From contig NZ_JAELTI010000048.1 of NCBI RefSeq assembly GCF_016428755.1, positions 1 through 38,299 of the forward strand: a stretch of 38,299 nt of DNA, written 5' to 3'. Position numbers and translations under genes: made by a program. Source of the DNA: Allobosea sp. ASV33 (lineage in GTDB: Bacteria > Pseudomonadota > Alphaproteobacteria > Rhizobiales > Beijerinckiaceae). The notes under the pieces were generated by a model. The model was not told the DNA's origin. It was given only the letters and a program-made list of their open reading frames with translations, and did no database searches. This document shows, in pieces, positions 31,713-38,299 of the stretch (positions are counted from its first letter, which is position 1; every line of letters begins with the position of its first letter).

Positions 31713-33425
31713 ATGGCGTGGCTTGCCGGCGTCGATGGCTGCAAGGGCGGTTGGATTGCGGCGCTTGCGTCCAATGATGGATGGGACACGCCGGTGATCC
31801 GTGTGGTGCCACGCTTCGCCGATCTGTTTTTCGGCGAGATCGTGCCTGAACTCGTCGCGGTGGACATGCCGATCGGCCTCCCGGACCGTGTGCACGGCTC
31901 CGGGCGTGGGCCGGAGCAGGCGGTGCGGGCGCTGCTCGGCGACAGGCAGTCCTCTGTATTCTCCATTCCCGCGCGCCAGGCGGTCGAGGCGACCGACTAT
32001 CGGGAAGCCTGTGCGCTGGCGCTCGCCGCCTCCGATCCGCCGCGCAAGGTCTCGAAGCAAGGCTTTCACCTGTTCCCGAAGATCCGCGAAATCGACGGCC
32101 TGCTTCGCTCGGAGCCCGGATTGCGCGAACGCGTCTACGAGATCCATCCCGAGCTTGCCTTCCGCACGATGCGGGGCGCGCCGCTGCTCCACCCCAAGAA
32201 GATCAAGGGCGTGGTCAATCCCGCGGGTTTGGCCGAGCGCCGGAGCCTGCTGGTCGCAGCCGGGCTTCCGGCGGAGACGGCGGGCTCCCGTCCGCCGCGC
32301 GGGGCTGCTGCCGACGACCTGCTCGATGCGCTGGCGGCGCTGGTCGTCGCCCGGCACATTGCTGCCGGGCGCGGGCGCCCCTTTCCCGATCCGCCGGGAC
32401 GCGATAGCCACGGTCTTCCGATTGCGATCTGGACCTATCGTCCAGTCTCCGAGCCTCGTCAGGATATCGTCATGAGCGCACGCCCCGTCACCCGTCCGAT
32501 GATCGAGGAAGCGGCTGCGCGCATCGCCGGCCATGCCCGGGTCACTCCCGTGATGCGGCTGGGCACCGGCGCCTTCGGCTCCGCTGCCGATATCTCGCTC
32601 AAGCTCGAATGCCTGCAGCATGCCGGCTCGTTCAAGACGCGCGGCGCCTTCAACAACCTGCTCTCGCTGCCGGTGCCGGCGGCCGGCGTCTCGGCCGCGT
32701 CGGGCGGCAACCATGGTGCTGCCGTGGCTTATGCCGCATCGAGGCGCGGCGTGAAGGCGACGATCTTCGTGCCGGAGATCTCGCCTGCGGCCAAGATCGA
32801 GGCGATCAAGCGCTTCGGTGCCGATGTCGTGGTCGGCGGCGCGCAGTACGACGACGCGCAGGCGGCCTGCGACCGCTTCGTCGCGGAAACCGGCGCGCTG
32901 AAGATTCATCCTTTCGCGGCCGCGGAGACCATCACCGGCCAGGGCACGCTCGGCCGCGAATGGGACCAGCAGGAGCCCGATCTCGACACCGTGCTCGTCG
33001 CGGTCGGTGGCGGCGGCCTGATCTCGGGCATTGCGAGCTGGTTCGCGGGCAGCAAGGTCAAGGTCGTCGGCGTCGAGCCGGAGGGCTCGCGCGCCTTGCA
33101 GGCGGCGCTCGACGCGAAGGGGCCGGTCGAGGTCAAGGTCGCGTCGGTGGCGGCGGATTCGCTGGGCGCCCGCAATGTCGGCCAGCTCGTCTATGACGTC
33201 ACCCGGGACAGCGTCGACCATGTCGCGCTGGTGCCGGACGCGGCGATCACGGAGGCGCAAGGCGTGCTCTGGCGCGATTTCCGGCTCGCGGTCGAGCCCG
33301 GTGGGGCGGCAGCGCTCGGCGCGCTGCTCTGCGGGGCCTACAAGCCCGCGAAGGACGAGCGGCTCGGCGTGCTCGTCTGCGGCGCCAATGTCGACCTGGC
33401 GAAGCTCGCGGCGATCGTGGGGTGA
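31713..33425 (+). CDS. DUF429 domain fused in frame to threonine/serine dehydratase
   Basis: This is one uninterrupted 570-codon frame. Residues 1-240 are a DUF429 domain (WLAGVDGCKGGWIAAL, AVDMPIGLPD, PARQAVEATDYREAC, YEIHPELAF, DDLLDALAAL), a family with an RNase H-like pattern and unknown function. After a linker of about 14 residues, residues 254-570 are a complete fold-type II PLP enzyme: GSFKTRGAF with the PLP lysine near 308, the phosphate loop SGGNHGAAVA, and VGGGGLISG. The dehydratase alone would be 317 aa, the usual length, and its methionine at 32472 has an AGGA upstream. Translation could therefore yield a fusion, a separate dehydratase, or both. GGAGG precedes the ATG at 31713. 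Confidence 0.8.
   Translation: MAWLAGVDGCKGGWIAALASNDGWDTPVIRVVPRFADLFFGEIVPELVAVDMPIGLPDRVHGSGRGPEQAVRALLGDRQSSVFSIPARQAVEATDYREACALALAASDPPRKVSKQGFHLFPKIREIDGLLRSEPGLRERVYEIHPELAFRTMRGAPLLHPKKIKGVVNPAGLAERRSLLVAAGLPAETAGSRPPRGAAADDLLDALAALVVARHIAAGRGRPFPDPPGRDSHGLPIAIWTYRPVSEPRQDIVMSARPVTRPMIEEAAARIAGHARVTPVMRLGTGAFGSAADISLKLECLQHAGSFKTRGAFNNLLSLPVPAAGVSAASGGNHGAAVAYAASRRGVKATIFVPEISPAAKIEAIKRFGADVVVGGAQYDDAQAACDRFVAETGALKIHPFAAAETITGQGTLGREWDQQEPDLDTVLVAVGGGGLISGIASWFAGSKVKVVGVEPEGSRALQAALDAKGPVEVKVASVAADSLGARNVGQLVYDVTRDSVDHVALVPDAAITEAQGVLWRDFRLAVEPGGAAALGALLCGAYKPAKDERLGVLVCGANVDLAKLAAIVG
32456..32474 (+). promoter_or_regulatory. Possible internal translation start for the dehydratase
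   Basis: Inside the long frame, AGGA (32461-32464) lies 7 nt before ATG at 32472-32474, exactly where a stand-alone threonine dehydratase would begin (MSARPVTRPM). Translation from here gives a normal 317-aa enzyme. This supports two products, or an ancestral gene pair that lost its intervening stop. Confidence 0.4.
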
Positions 33426-33430
33426 ACGTT

Positions 33431-33567
33431 TGTCATTCCGGGATGCCGCGTCGCGGCAGACCCGGAACCCACGACGGGGTGAGCGCCCTGATCGTCATTG
33501 TTCGCGCAACAGGTCGCACCCGGTCGTGGATTCCGGGTTCGTCCCTGTGGGACGCCCCGGAATGACA
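33431..33567. repeat. RIME-like palindromic element before mch
   Basis: Inverted arms of about 50 bp begin TGTCATTCCGGG at both outer ends (33431 on + and 33567 on minus) and share GACCCGGAACCCACGAC versus GAACCCGGAATCCACGAC further in. The left arm contains its own hairpin GCCGCG-T-CGCGGC. The element fills most of the 219-bp gap between the dehydratase stop and mch. It looks like the same class of repeat as the one at 30565-30699, but with a different core. Confidence 0.75.
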
Positions 33568-33644
33568 AGACGCTCGATCGTTCGTCGGGGCTTGCCGCCG
33601 CCCCTGGTTGCAACGCAAACTCGTCTGCGATCAGGAGACGATGC

Positions 33645-34706
33645 ATGTCCGGTTCTAGCCCCAAGACCAGTTCCGGCCGTTTCTTCGAGGATTTCCACCT
33701 CGGCGACAGCATCGTCCATGCGACGCCGCGCACGGTGCGGGCTGGAGACGCGGCGCTCTATTCGGCGCTCTACGGCTCGCGCTTCGCGGTGCAGTCCTCG
33801 GACGCTTTCGCCAATGCGATCGGCTATCCGACCGCGCCGGTCGACGATCTCCTGGTCTTCCACATCGTCTTCGGCAAGACGGTGCCGGATGTCTCGCTGA
33901 ACGCCGTCGCCAATCTCGGCTATGCCGACGGGCGCTTCCTGAGGCCGGTCTATCCGGGCGATACGCTTTCGACGACCTCAGAGGTGATCGGGCTGAAGCA
34001 GACCTCGTCGGGCGATTCCGGCATCGTTTATGTCCGCTCGATCGGCCGCAACCAGCGCAACGAGATCGTGCTCAGCTATGCCCGCTGGGTGCTCGTGCGC
34101 AAGCGCGAGCCCGGCACGCCGGCCCATGCCGAGCAGGTGCCGGAGCTCGTCAAGGCCGTGCTGCCGGAACAGCTCGGCGAGGGCTGCCCCCGGATCGAGC
34201 TTGCTGCGTACGACGACGCGCTCGCCGGCTCGCCCTTCCGTTGGGGCGACTATGCCGTCGGCGAGCGGATCGACCATGTCGACGGCGTGACTGTCGAGGA
34301 GGCGGAGCACCAGCTCGCGACAAGGCTCTACCAGAACACCGCGCGGGTGCATTTCGATGCGCATGCGGCGCAAGCGACCCGCTTCGGCAAGCGCCTGATT
34401 TATGGCGGGCATGTCATCAGCCTGGCGCGGGCGCTGTCCTTCAACGGGCTCGGCAACGCCTTTCACATCGCCGCGATCAATGGGGGGCGCCATGTCGCGC
34501 CGCTCTTCGCCGGCGACACGGTCTATGCCTGGAGCGAGGTGTTGGGGAGTGCGGAGGTTCCCGGCCGGGGCGACGTCGGCGCGCTGCGGCTCCGGCTGGT
34601 CGCGACCAAGAACCGGCCCTGCGCCGACTATCCGCTGAAGGCCGGCGATCAGTACGATCCGAGCGTGATCCTCGATCTCGACTACTGGGCGCTGCTGCCA
34701 CGGTAA
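33645..34706 (+). CDS. mch: Mesaconyl-CoA hydratase (beta-methylmalyl-CoA dehydratase), MaoC type
   Basis: This 353-aa double hot-dog hydratase interconverts mesaconyl-C1-CoA and beta-methylmalyl-CoA in the ethylmalonyl-CoA pathway of acetyl-CoA assimilation. Family blocks: FFEDFHLGDSIVHATPRTV, LYSALYGSRFAVQSSDAFA, DDLLVFHIVFGKTVPDVSL, RFLRPVYPGDTLSTTSEVIG, and in the second half ERIDHVDGVTVEEAEHQ, ATRLYQNTARVHFD, RLIYGGHVISLARALSF and APLFAGDTVYAWSEVL. Length matches the Rhodobacter and Methylobacterium enzymes. ATG 33645 has AGGAG 7 nt before. The frame opens at 33498 inside the palindromic element, which argues against the longer start. The product name is by recalled similarity. Confidence 0.92.
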   Translation: MSGSSPKTSSGRFFEDFHLGDSIVHATPRTVRAGDAALYSALYGSRFAVQSSDAFANAIGYPTAPVDDLLVFHIVFGKTVPDVSLNAVANLGYADGRFLRPVYPGDTLSTTSEVIGLKQTSSGDSGIVYVRSIGRNQRNEIVLSYARWVLVRKREPGTPAHAEQVPELVKAVLPEQLGEGCPRIELAAYDDALAGSPFRWGDYAVGERIDHVDGVTVEEAEHQLATRLYQNTARVHFDAHAAQATRFGKRLIYGGHVISLARALSFNGLGNAFHIAAINGGRHVAPLFAGDTVYAWSEVLGSAEVPGRGDVGALRLRLVATKNRPCADYPLKAGDQYDPSVILDLDYWALLPR

Positions 34707-34717
34707 CGTTTGCGTAA

Positions 34718-34733
34718 GAAAATGACGATTTTC
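34718..34733. promoter_or_regulatory. Small A+T inverted repeat upstream of sdhC
   Basis: GAAAAT-GACG-ATTTTC is a perfect 6-bp inverted repeat, 12 nt after the mch stop. It could be an operator or a weak 3'-end hairpin. Farther on, TAGAAT (34806-34811) is a plausible -10 for sdhC with a poor -35 (TTTCGT, 17 nt away). Confidence 0.3.
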
Positions 34734-34863
34734 AGAATCTGTAACTTCGTTCTGTCGATGCCGCATTGCAGCGCCGGAACGGTTTCGTTAGACAACCAGT
34801 CACTCTAGAATGATCCCAAATGGGTCCGCCGCCGTCGACGGACCGCCTGACCGGAGAAGAAGA

Positions 34864-35259
34864 TTGGCCGAGGTCAAGCCCGCGGCGCGTCCGCTTTCGC
34901 CCCACCTGCAGATCTATCGCTGGTCCTGGACGATGGCGATGTCCGTCGCCCATCGCGTCACCGGCACGGGGCTCTATCTCGGCACGGTGCTGATCGCCGC
35001 CTGGCTGGTCGCCGCCGCATCGGGGCCCGCCGCCTTCGACACGGCCCAGGCCATCGCCGGTTCGTTGCTCGGCCGGCTCGTGCTCTTCCTCTACAGCTTC
35101 TCGCTGATCCACCACATGGTCGGGGGCTTGAGGCATTTCATCTGGGACATGGGCAAGGGCTATGAGCCTGAGACCCGGATGAACATGGCGAAGTTCACGC
35201 TCGTCGCCTCGGTGAGCCTGACGGTCCTGGTCTGGATCGTCGCCCTGGTCCTGCGCTGA
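34864..35259 (+). CDS. sdhC: Succinate dehydrogenase cytochrome b556 subunit
   Basis: This 131-aa membrane anchor of complex II has the signature RPLSPHLQIYRWSWTMAMSV, then AHRVTGTGLYLG with the quinone-site Ser/Arg region. Three hydrophobic helices follow, including VLFLYSFSLIHHMVGGLRHF, which carries the haem-ligand His. The start is TTG at 34864, 7 nt after GGAG; the protein then begins AEVKPAARPLSPHL as in relatives. An ATG at 34810 would add 18 residues across the likely promoter. It is the first gene of sdhCDAB, and sdhD starts 11 nt downstream. Confidence 0.95.
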   Translation: MAEVKPAARPLSPHLQIYRWSWTMAMSVAHRVTGTGLYLGTVLIAAWLVAAASGPAAFDTAQAIAGSLLGRLVLFLYSFSLIHHMVGGLRHFIWDMGKGYEPETRMNMAKFTLVASVSLTVLVWIVALVLR

Positions 35260-35270
35260 GGAGCCCGCTC

Positions 35271-35663
35271 ATGCTGTCCAATTCCTCGATGCGCACCCCG
35301 CTCGGCCGCGTTCGCGGCCTCGGCTCCGCCAAGTCCGGCACCGGCCATTTCTGGCTGCAGCGCGTCACCGCCGTCTCGAACCTGATCCTGACGATCATCT
35401 TCATCGGCATCGTCATCGCGCTGGTCGGCCGGCCCTATCCGGCGGCGGTCGCGCTGTTGTCGAACCCTCTCGTCGCGATCCTGATGCTGCTCTTCATCCT
35501 CTCGGCCTGCATCCATATGCGGCTGGGCATGCAGGTCATCATCGAGGATTACGTCCAGTCGGAGGGGGCCAAGGTCCTCGCCGTCATGGCCAACACCTTC
35601 TTCGCCATCGCGATCGGCGCGGCCAGCGTCTACGCGGTGCTGAAGCTGTCTTTTGGAGGCTGA
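35271..35663 (+). CDS. sdhD: Succinate dehydrogenase hydrophobic membrane anchor subunit
   Basis: This 130-aa, three-helix anchor pairs with SdhC to hold haem b and the quinone site. The N-terminal block [20 protein letters not shown] and [10 protein letters not shown] are typical of alphaproteobacterial SdhD. Helices are at about residues 33-53, 60-82 and 101-125, with the haem-side His in [22 protein letters not shown] precedes the ATG at 35271. The stop is 4 nt before the sdhA ATG. Confidence 0.95.
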   Translation: MLSNSSMRTPLGRVRGLGSAKSGTGHFWLQRVTAVSNLILTIIFIGIVIALVGRPYPAAVALLSNPLVAILMLLFILSACIHMRLGMQVIIEDYVQSEGAKVLAVMANTFFAIAIGAASVYAVLKLSFGG

Positions 35664-35667
35664 TCCG

Positions 35668-37500
35668 ATGGCGATCACCAAGTCCCGCCCGGTCCCGGCC
35701 TATACCGGCACCGCCTATCCGATCACGGACCACACTTTCGACGTCGTCGTCGTCGGCGCCGGCGGCGCGGGTCTGCGCGCCACCGTCGGCTGCTCGCAGG
35801 CCGGCCTGCGCACCGCCTGCATCACCAAGGTGTTCCCGACCCGCTCGCACACCGTCGCGGCCCAGGGCGGCGTCGCCGCCTCGCTCGGCAACATGGGCAA
35901 GGACACCTGGCAGTGGCATATGTACGACACCGTGAAGGGGTCGGACTGGCTCGGCGACCAGGACGCGATCGAATATCTCGTGCGCAATGCGCCGGCTGCC
36001 GTCTACGAGCTCGAGCATTGGGGCGTGCCCTTCTCGCGCACCGAGGATGGCCGCATCTATCAGCGGCCCTTCGGCGGCATGACCACCGAATTCGGCGAGG
36101 GCCCGCCGGCCCAGCGCACCTGCGCCGCGGCCGACCGCACCGGCCACGCCATGCTGCACACGCTCTACGGCCAGGCGCTGCGCTACAATACCGAGTTCTT
36201 CATCGAGTATTTCGCCATCGACCTGATCATGGACGAGGACGGCCATTGCCGTGGCGTGATCGCGCTCAAGCTCGATGACGGCACGCTGCACCGCTTCCGT
36301 TCGCAGCAGACCATCCTGGCGACCGGCGGCTATGGCCGCGCCTATTTCTCGGCGACCTCGGCCCATACCTGCACCGGCGACGGCGGCGGCATGGTGCTGC
36401 GCGCCGGCCTGCCGATGCAGGACATGGAGTTCGTGCAGTTCCACCCGACCGGCATCTACGGCTCGGGCTGCCTGATCACCGAGGGCGCCCGCGGCGAGGG
36501 CGGCTATCTCACGAACTCCGAGGGCGAGCGCTTCATGGAGCGCTATGCCCCCTCGGCCAAGGACCTCGCCTCGCGCGACGTCGTCTCGCGCTCGATGACG
36601 ATGGAGATCCGGGCCGGCCGCGGCGTCGGCAAGGACAAGGACCACATCTACCTGCATCTGGATCATCTCGATCCGAAGATCCTGCACGAGCGCCTGCCCG
36701 GCATCTCGGAGAGCGCCAAGATATTCGCCGGCGTCGACGTGACCCGCGAGCCGATTCCCGTGTTGCCGACCGTGCACTACAACATGGGCGGCATCCCCAC
36801 GAACTTCCACGGCGAGGTTCTCACCAAGGTCGGCGGCGATCCGGACACGGTGGTGCCCGGCCTGATGGCGATCGGCGAAGCGGCCTGCGTCTCGGTGCAT
36901 GGTGCCAACCGCCTCGGCTCGAATTCGCTGATCGACCTCGTGGTGTTCGGCCGCGCGGCCGGCCTGCGCTGCGCCGACACGGTGACGGCGGGCGAGAAGC
37001 AGCCGGAACTGCCGAAGGGCTCTTCCGATCTCGCCCTGACCCGTCTCGACAAGTACCGCAATGCTTCGGGCGGCACGCCGACCGCGGTGCTGCGCGACCG
37101 GATGCAGCGGACGATGCAGAACAACTGCGCCGTCTATCGCGAGGGCGCCACGCTCGAAGAGGGCCACAAGCTCATCCACGAGGTCTGGAACGGCATCAGT
37201 GATGTCGGCACCAAGGACCGCTCGCTGATCTGGAATTCCGACCTGATCGAGACCCTGGAATTCGACAACCTGATCACCCAGGCGGTCGTGACCATGGATT
37301 CGGCGCTGAACCGTCCGGAAAGCCGCGGCGCGCATGCCCGCGAGGACTATCCGAACCGCGACGACAAGGACTGGATGAAGCACACGCTCGCCTGGATCGA
37401 CGACGAGAAGCGCACGATCACGCTCGATGACCGGCCGGTGCACACTTACACGATGTCCAACGACATCGAGTACATCAAGCCCAAGGCACGGGTGTACTGA
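35668..37500 (+). CDS. sdhA: Succinate dehydrogenase flavoprotein subunit
   Basis: This catalytic subunit oxidises succinate to fumarate with covalently bound FAD, 610 aa. The FAD fold starts [13 protein letters not shown] (residues about 29-41). The covalent flavin His is in [18 protein letters not shown]. Active-site blocks are [40 protein letters not shown] and EGGYLTN. The C-terminal region has [19 protein letters not shown] and the Arg-rich [21 protein letters not shown] lies 8 nt before the ATG at 35668, so the longer frame from 35653 is not the start. sdhB begins 9 nt downstream. Flavin attachment and assembly likely involve the DUF1674 protein at 19561. Confidence 0.98.
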   Translation: MAITKSRPVPAYTGTAYPITDHTFDVVVVGAGGAGLRATVGCSQAGLRTACITKVFPTRSHTVAAQGGVAASLGNMGKDTWQWHMYDTVKGSDWLGDQDAIEYLVRNAPAAVYELEHWGVPFSRTEDGRIYQRPFGGMTTEFGEGPPAQRTCAAADRTGHAMLHTLYGQALRYNTEFFIEYFAIDLIMDEDGHCRGVIALKLDDGTLHRFRSQQTILATGGYGRAYFSATSAHTCTGDGGGMVLRAGLPMQDMEFVQFHPTGIYGSGCLITEGARGEGGYLTNSEGERFMERYAPSAKDLASRDVVSRSMTMEIRAGRGVGKDKDHIYLHLDHLDPKILHERLPGISESAKIFAGVDVTREPIPVLPTVHYNMGGIPTNFHGEVLTKVGGDPDTVVPGLMAIGEAACVSVHGANRLGSNSLIDLVVFGRAAGLRCADTVTAGEKQPELPKGSSDLALTRLDKYRNASGGTPTAVLRDRMQRTMQNNCAVYREGATLEEGHKLIHEVWNGISDVGTKDRSLIWNSDLIETLEFDNLITQAVVTMDSALNRPESRGAHAREDYPNRDDKDWMKHTLAWIDDEKRTITLDDRPVHTYTMSNDIEYIKPKARVY

Positions 37501-37509
37501 GGGACTCCG

Positions 37510-38223
37510 ATGGCTGAATTCAATCTCCCGAAGAACTCCCGCCTCGTCGAGGGCAAGGCCTGGCCGAAGCCGGCCGGGGCCAAGAAGCTGACCGAGTTCA
37601 AGGTCTATCGCTGGAGCCCGGACGACACCGAGAATCCGCGTACCGACACCTATTATGTCGACCGCGACGATTGCGGGCCGATGGTTCTCGACGCCCTGAT
37701 CTGGATCAAGAACAAGGTCGACCCGACGCTGACCTTCCGCCGCTCCTGCCGCGAGGGCATCTGCGGTTCCTGCGCCATGAACATGGATGGCAAGAACGGG
37801 CTGGCCTGCACCACCGGCATCGACGAGTGCGGCGGCACCGGCAAGAATTCGGGCAAGGTCGCGATCTATCCGCTGCCGCATATGCCTGTCGTCAAGGACC
37901 TCGTGCCGGACCTGACGCGCTTCTATGCCCAGCACGCCTCGATCGAGCCCTGGCTGCAGACCACGACGCCGGCTCCCGAGAAGGAATGGCGCCAGGCCAA
38001 GGACGACCGCGAGAAGCTCGACGGGCTCTACGAGTGCATCCTCTGCGCCTGCTGCTCGACCTCCTGCCCGAGCTACTGGTGGAACGGCGACCGCTATCTC
38101 GGCCCGGCCGCACTGCTGCAGGCCTATCGCTGGCTGATCGATAGCCGCGACGAGGCGACCGGCGAGCGGCTCGACAATCTGGAAGACCCCTTCCGCCTCT
38201 ATCGCTGCCACACCATCATGAAC
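37510..38223 (+). CDS. sdhB: Succinate dehydrogenase iron-sulfur subunit, 3'-truncated by adapter
   Basis: Only the first 238 codons are genomic; family members have about 260. The [2Fe-2S] domain shows [18 protein letters not shown] and LACTTGI with its cysteines. The C-terminal [4Fe-4S]/[3Fe-4S] domain has [16 protein letters not shown] and ends at YRCHTIMN, where the next residue should be the Cys of the last cluster motif. From 38224 the frame reads LSLIHI and a stop, which is the Nextera mosaic end translated, not protein. The missing C-terminus (about 20 residues with the last Cys ligands) should be recovered from other data. The gene is probably intact in the organism. Confidence 0.93.
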
Positions 38224-38242
38224 CTGTCTCTTATACACATCT
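38224..38242. other. Nextera/Tn5 mosaic-end adapter (sequencing artefact)
   Basis: CTGTCTCTTATACACATCT is an exact 19-of-19 match to the Tn5 transposase mosaic end used in Nextera libraries. It starts precisely where the sdhB coding sequence stops matching its family. It is not genomic DNA. Confidence 0.98.

Positions 38243-38299
<57 letters not shown>

Noticed and set aside
31029..33260. 743-codon minus-strand open frame
   Set aside because: Antisense to the CoA lyase region and the DUF429-dehydratase gene, with low-complexity Arg/Asp/Gly-rich sequence and no recognisable domain.
33498..33644. N-terminal extension of mch from an upstream ATG
   Set aside because: The added residues are encoded by the palindromic repeat and lack similarity to the family; AGGAG supports ATG 33645.
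35584..38238. 884-codon open frame on the minus strand
   Set aside because: It is antisense to sdhA/sdhB/sdhD, and its first residues (MYKRQ) come from translated Nextera adapter. High GC makes long antisense frames common here.

Overview
This is a GC-rich chromosomal segment of an alphaproteobacterium of the Hyphomicrobiales. A Bosea-like or related genus is my best guess. The guess rests on htpX-rsmB-heparinase-purH synteny, a DUF1674 (SDHAF4-type) protein, sdhCDAB next to ethylmalonyl-CoA-pathway genes, an hmuTUV/hutX haem locus, and RIME-like intergenic palindromes. No tRNA, rRNA, CRISPR array, prophage or intact transposon was seen. Most genes are ordinary core metabolism.

Layout. 1-2.3 kb: a decayed SorC-type sugar regulator, a PfkB sugar kinase, and a truncated IS1182-type transposase abutting the kinase's 3' end. 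2.5-3.8 kb: small genes (two hypotheticals and a PsiF-repeat protein). 3.8-10.7 kb, all on +: AidB-like acyl-CoA dehydrogenase, AraC regulator, AlaX alanyl-tRNA editing protein, EamA exporter, a 23-codon bridging ORF, ArgE-type deacetylase and an MHS-type MFS transporter. 10.8-19.4 kb: a DUF72 gene (+), then on the minus strand ltrA-membrane protein-ybaK and htpX-rsmB-heparinase-purH. 19.5-23.3 kb: DUF1674, cyclopropane-fatty-acid synthase-like enzyme, DUF2853, a 2-hydroxyacid dehydrogenase and an L,D-transpeptidase. 23.4-27.5 kb: a divergent haem locus, with hmuTUV import genes on minus and an ABM-fold monooxygenase plus hutX on +. Their shared A+T-rich control region holds an Irr-like box. 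27.7-30.5 kb: polysaccharide flippase, tyrosine phosphatase and inorganic pyrophosphatase. 30.7-34.7 kb: CitE-like CoA ester lyase, a DUF429-threonine dehydratase fusion ORF, and mesaconyl-CoA hydratase. 34.9-38.2 kb: sdhC-sdhD-sdhA-sdhB.

How the genes fit together. CoA ester lyase and mesaconyl-CoA hydratase are ethylmalonyl-CoA-pathway steps that convert acetyl-CoA units into glyoxylate and, through propionyl-CoA, succinate. Succinate dehydrogenase next door takes the succinate. DUF1674 at 19.6 kb is the likely SDH flavoprotein maturation factor. The haem locus pairs inner-membrane import with a probable haem-degrading enzyme and a cytosolic haem carrier, but has no outer-membrane receptor in view.

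The right end is not genomic. From 38224 the sequence is the 19-bp Nextera/Tn5 mosaic end, then AAAA and 53 G. sdhB is therefore cut at codon 238, and anything called past 38223 is an artefact. I found no convincing new defence or mobile system. The observations most worth checking are the DUF429-dehydratase fusion, the RBS-sequestering hairpin before the L,D-transpeptidase, the leader hairpin and Irr-like box of the haem locus, and the long palindromes near 30.6 and 33.5 kb.
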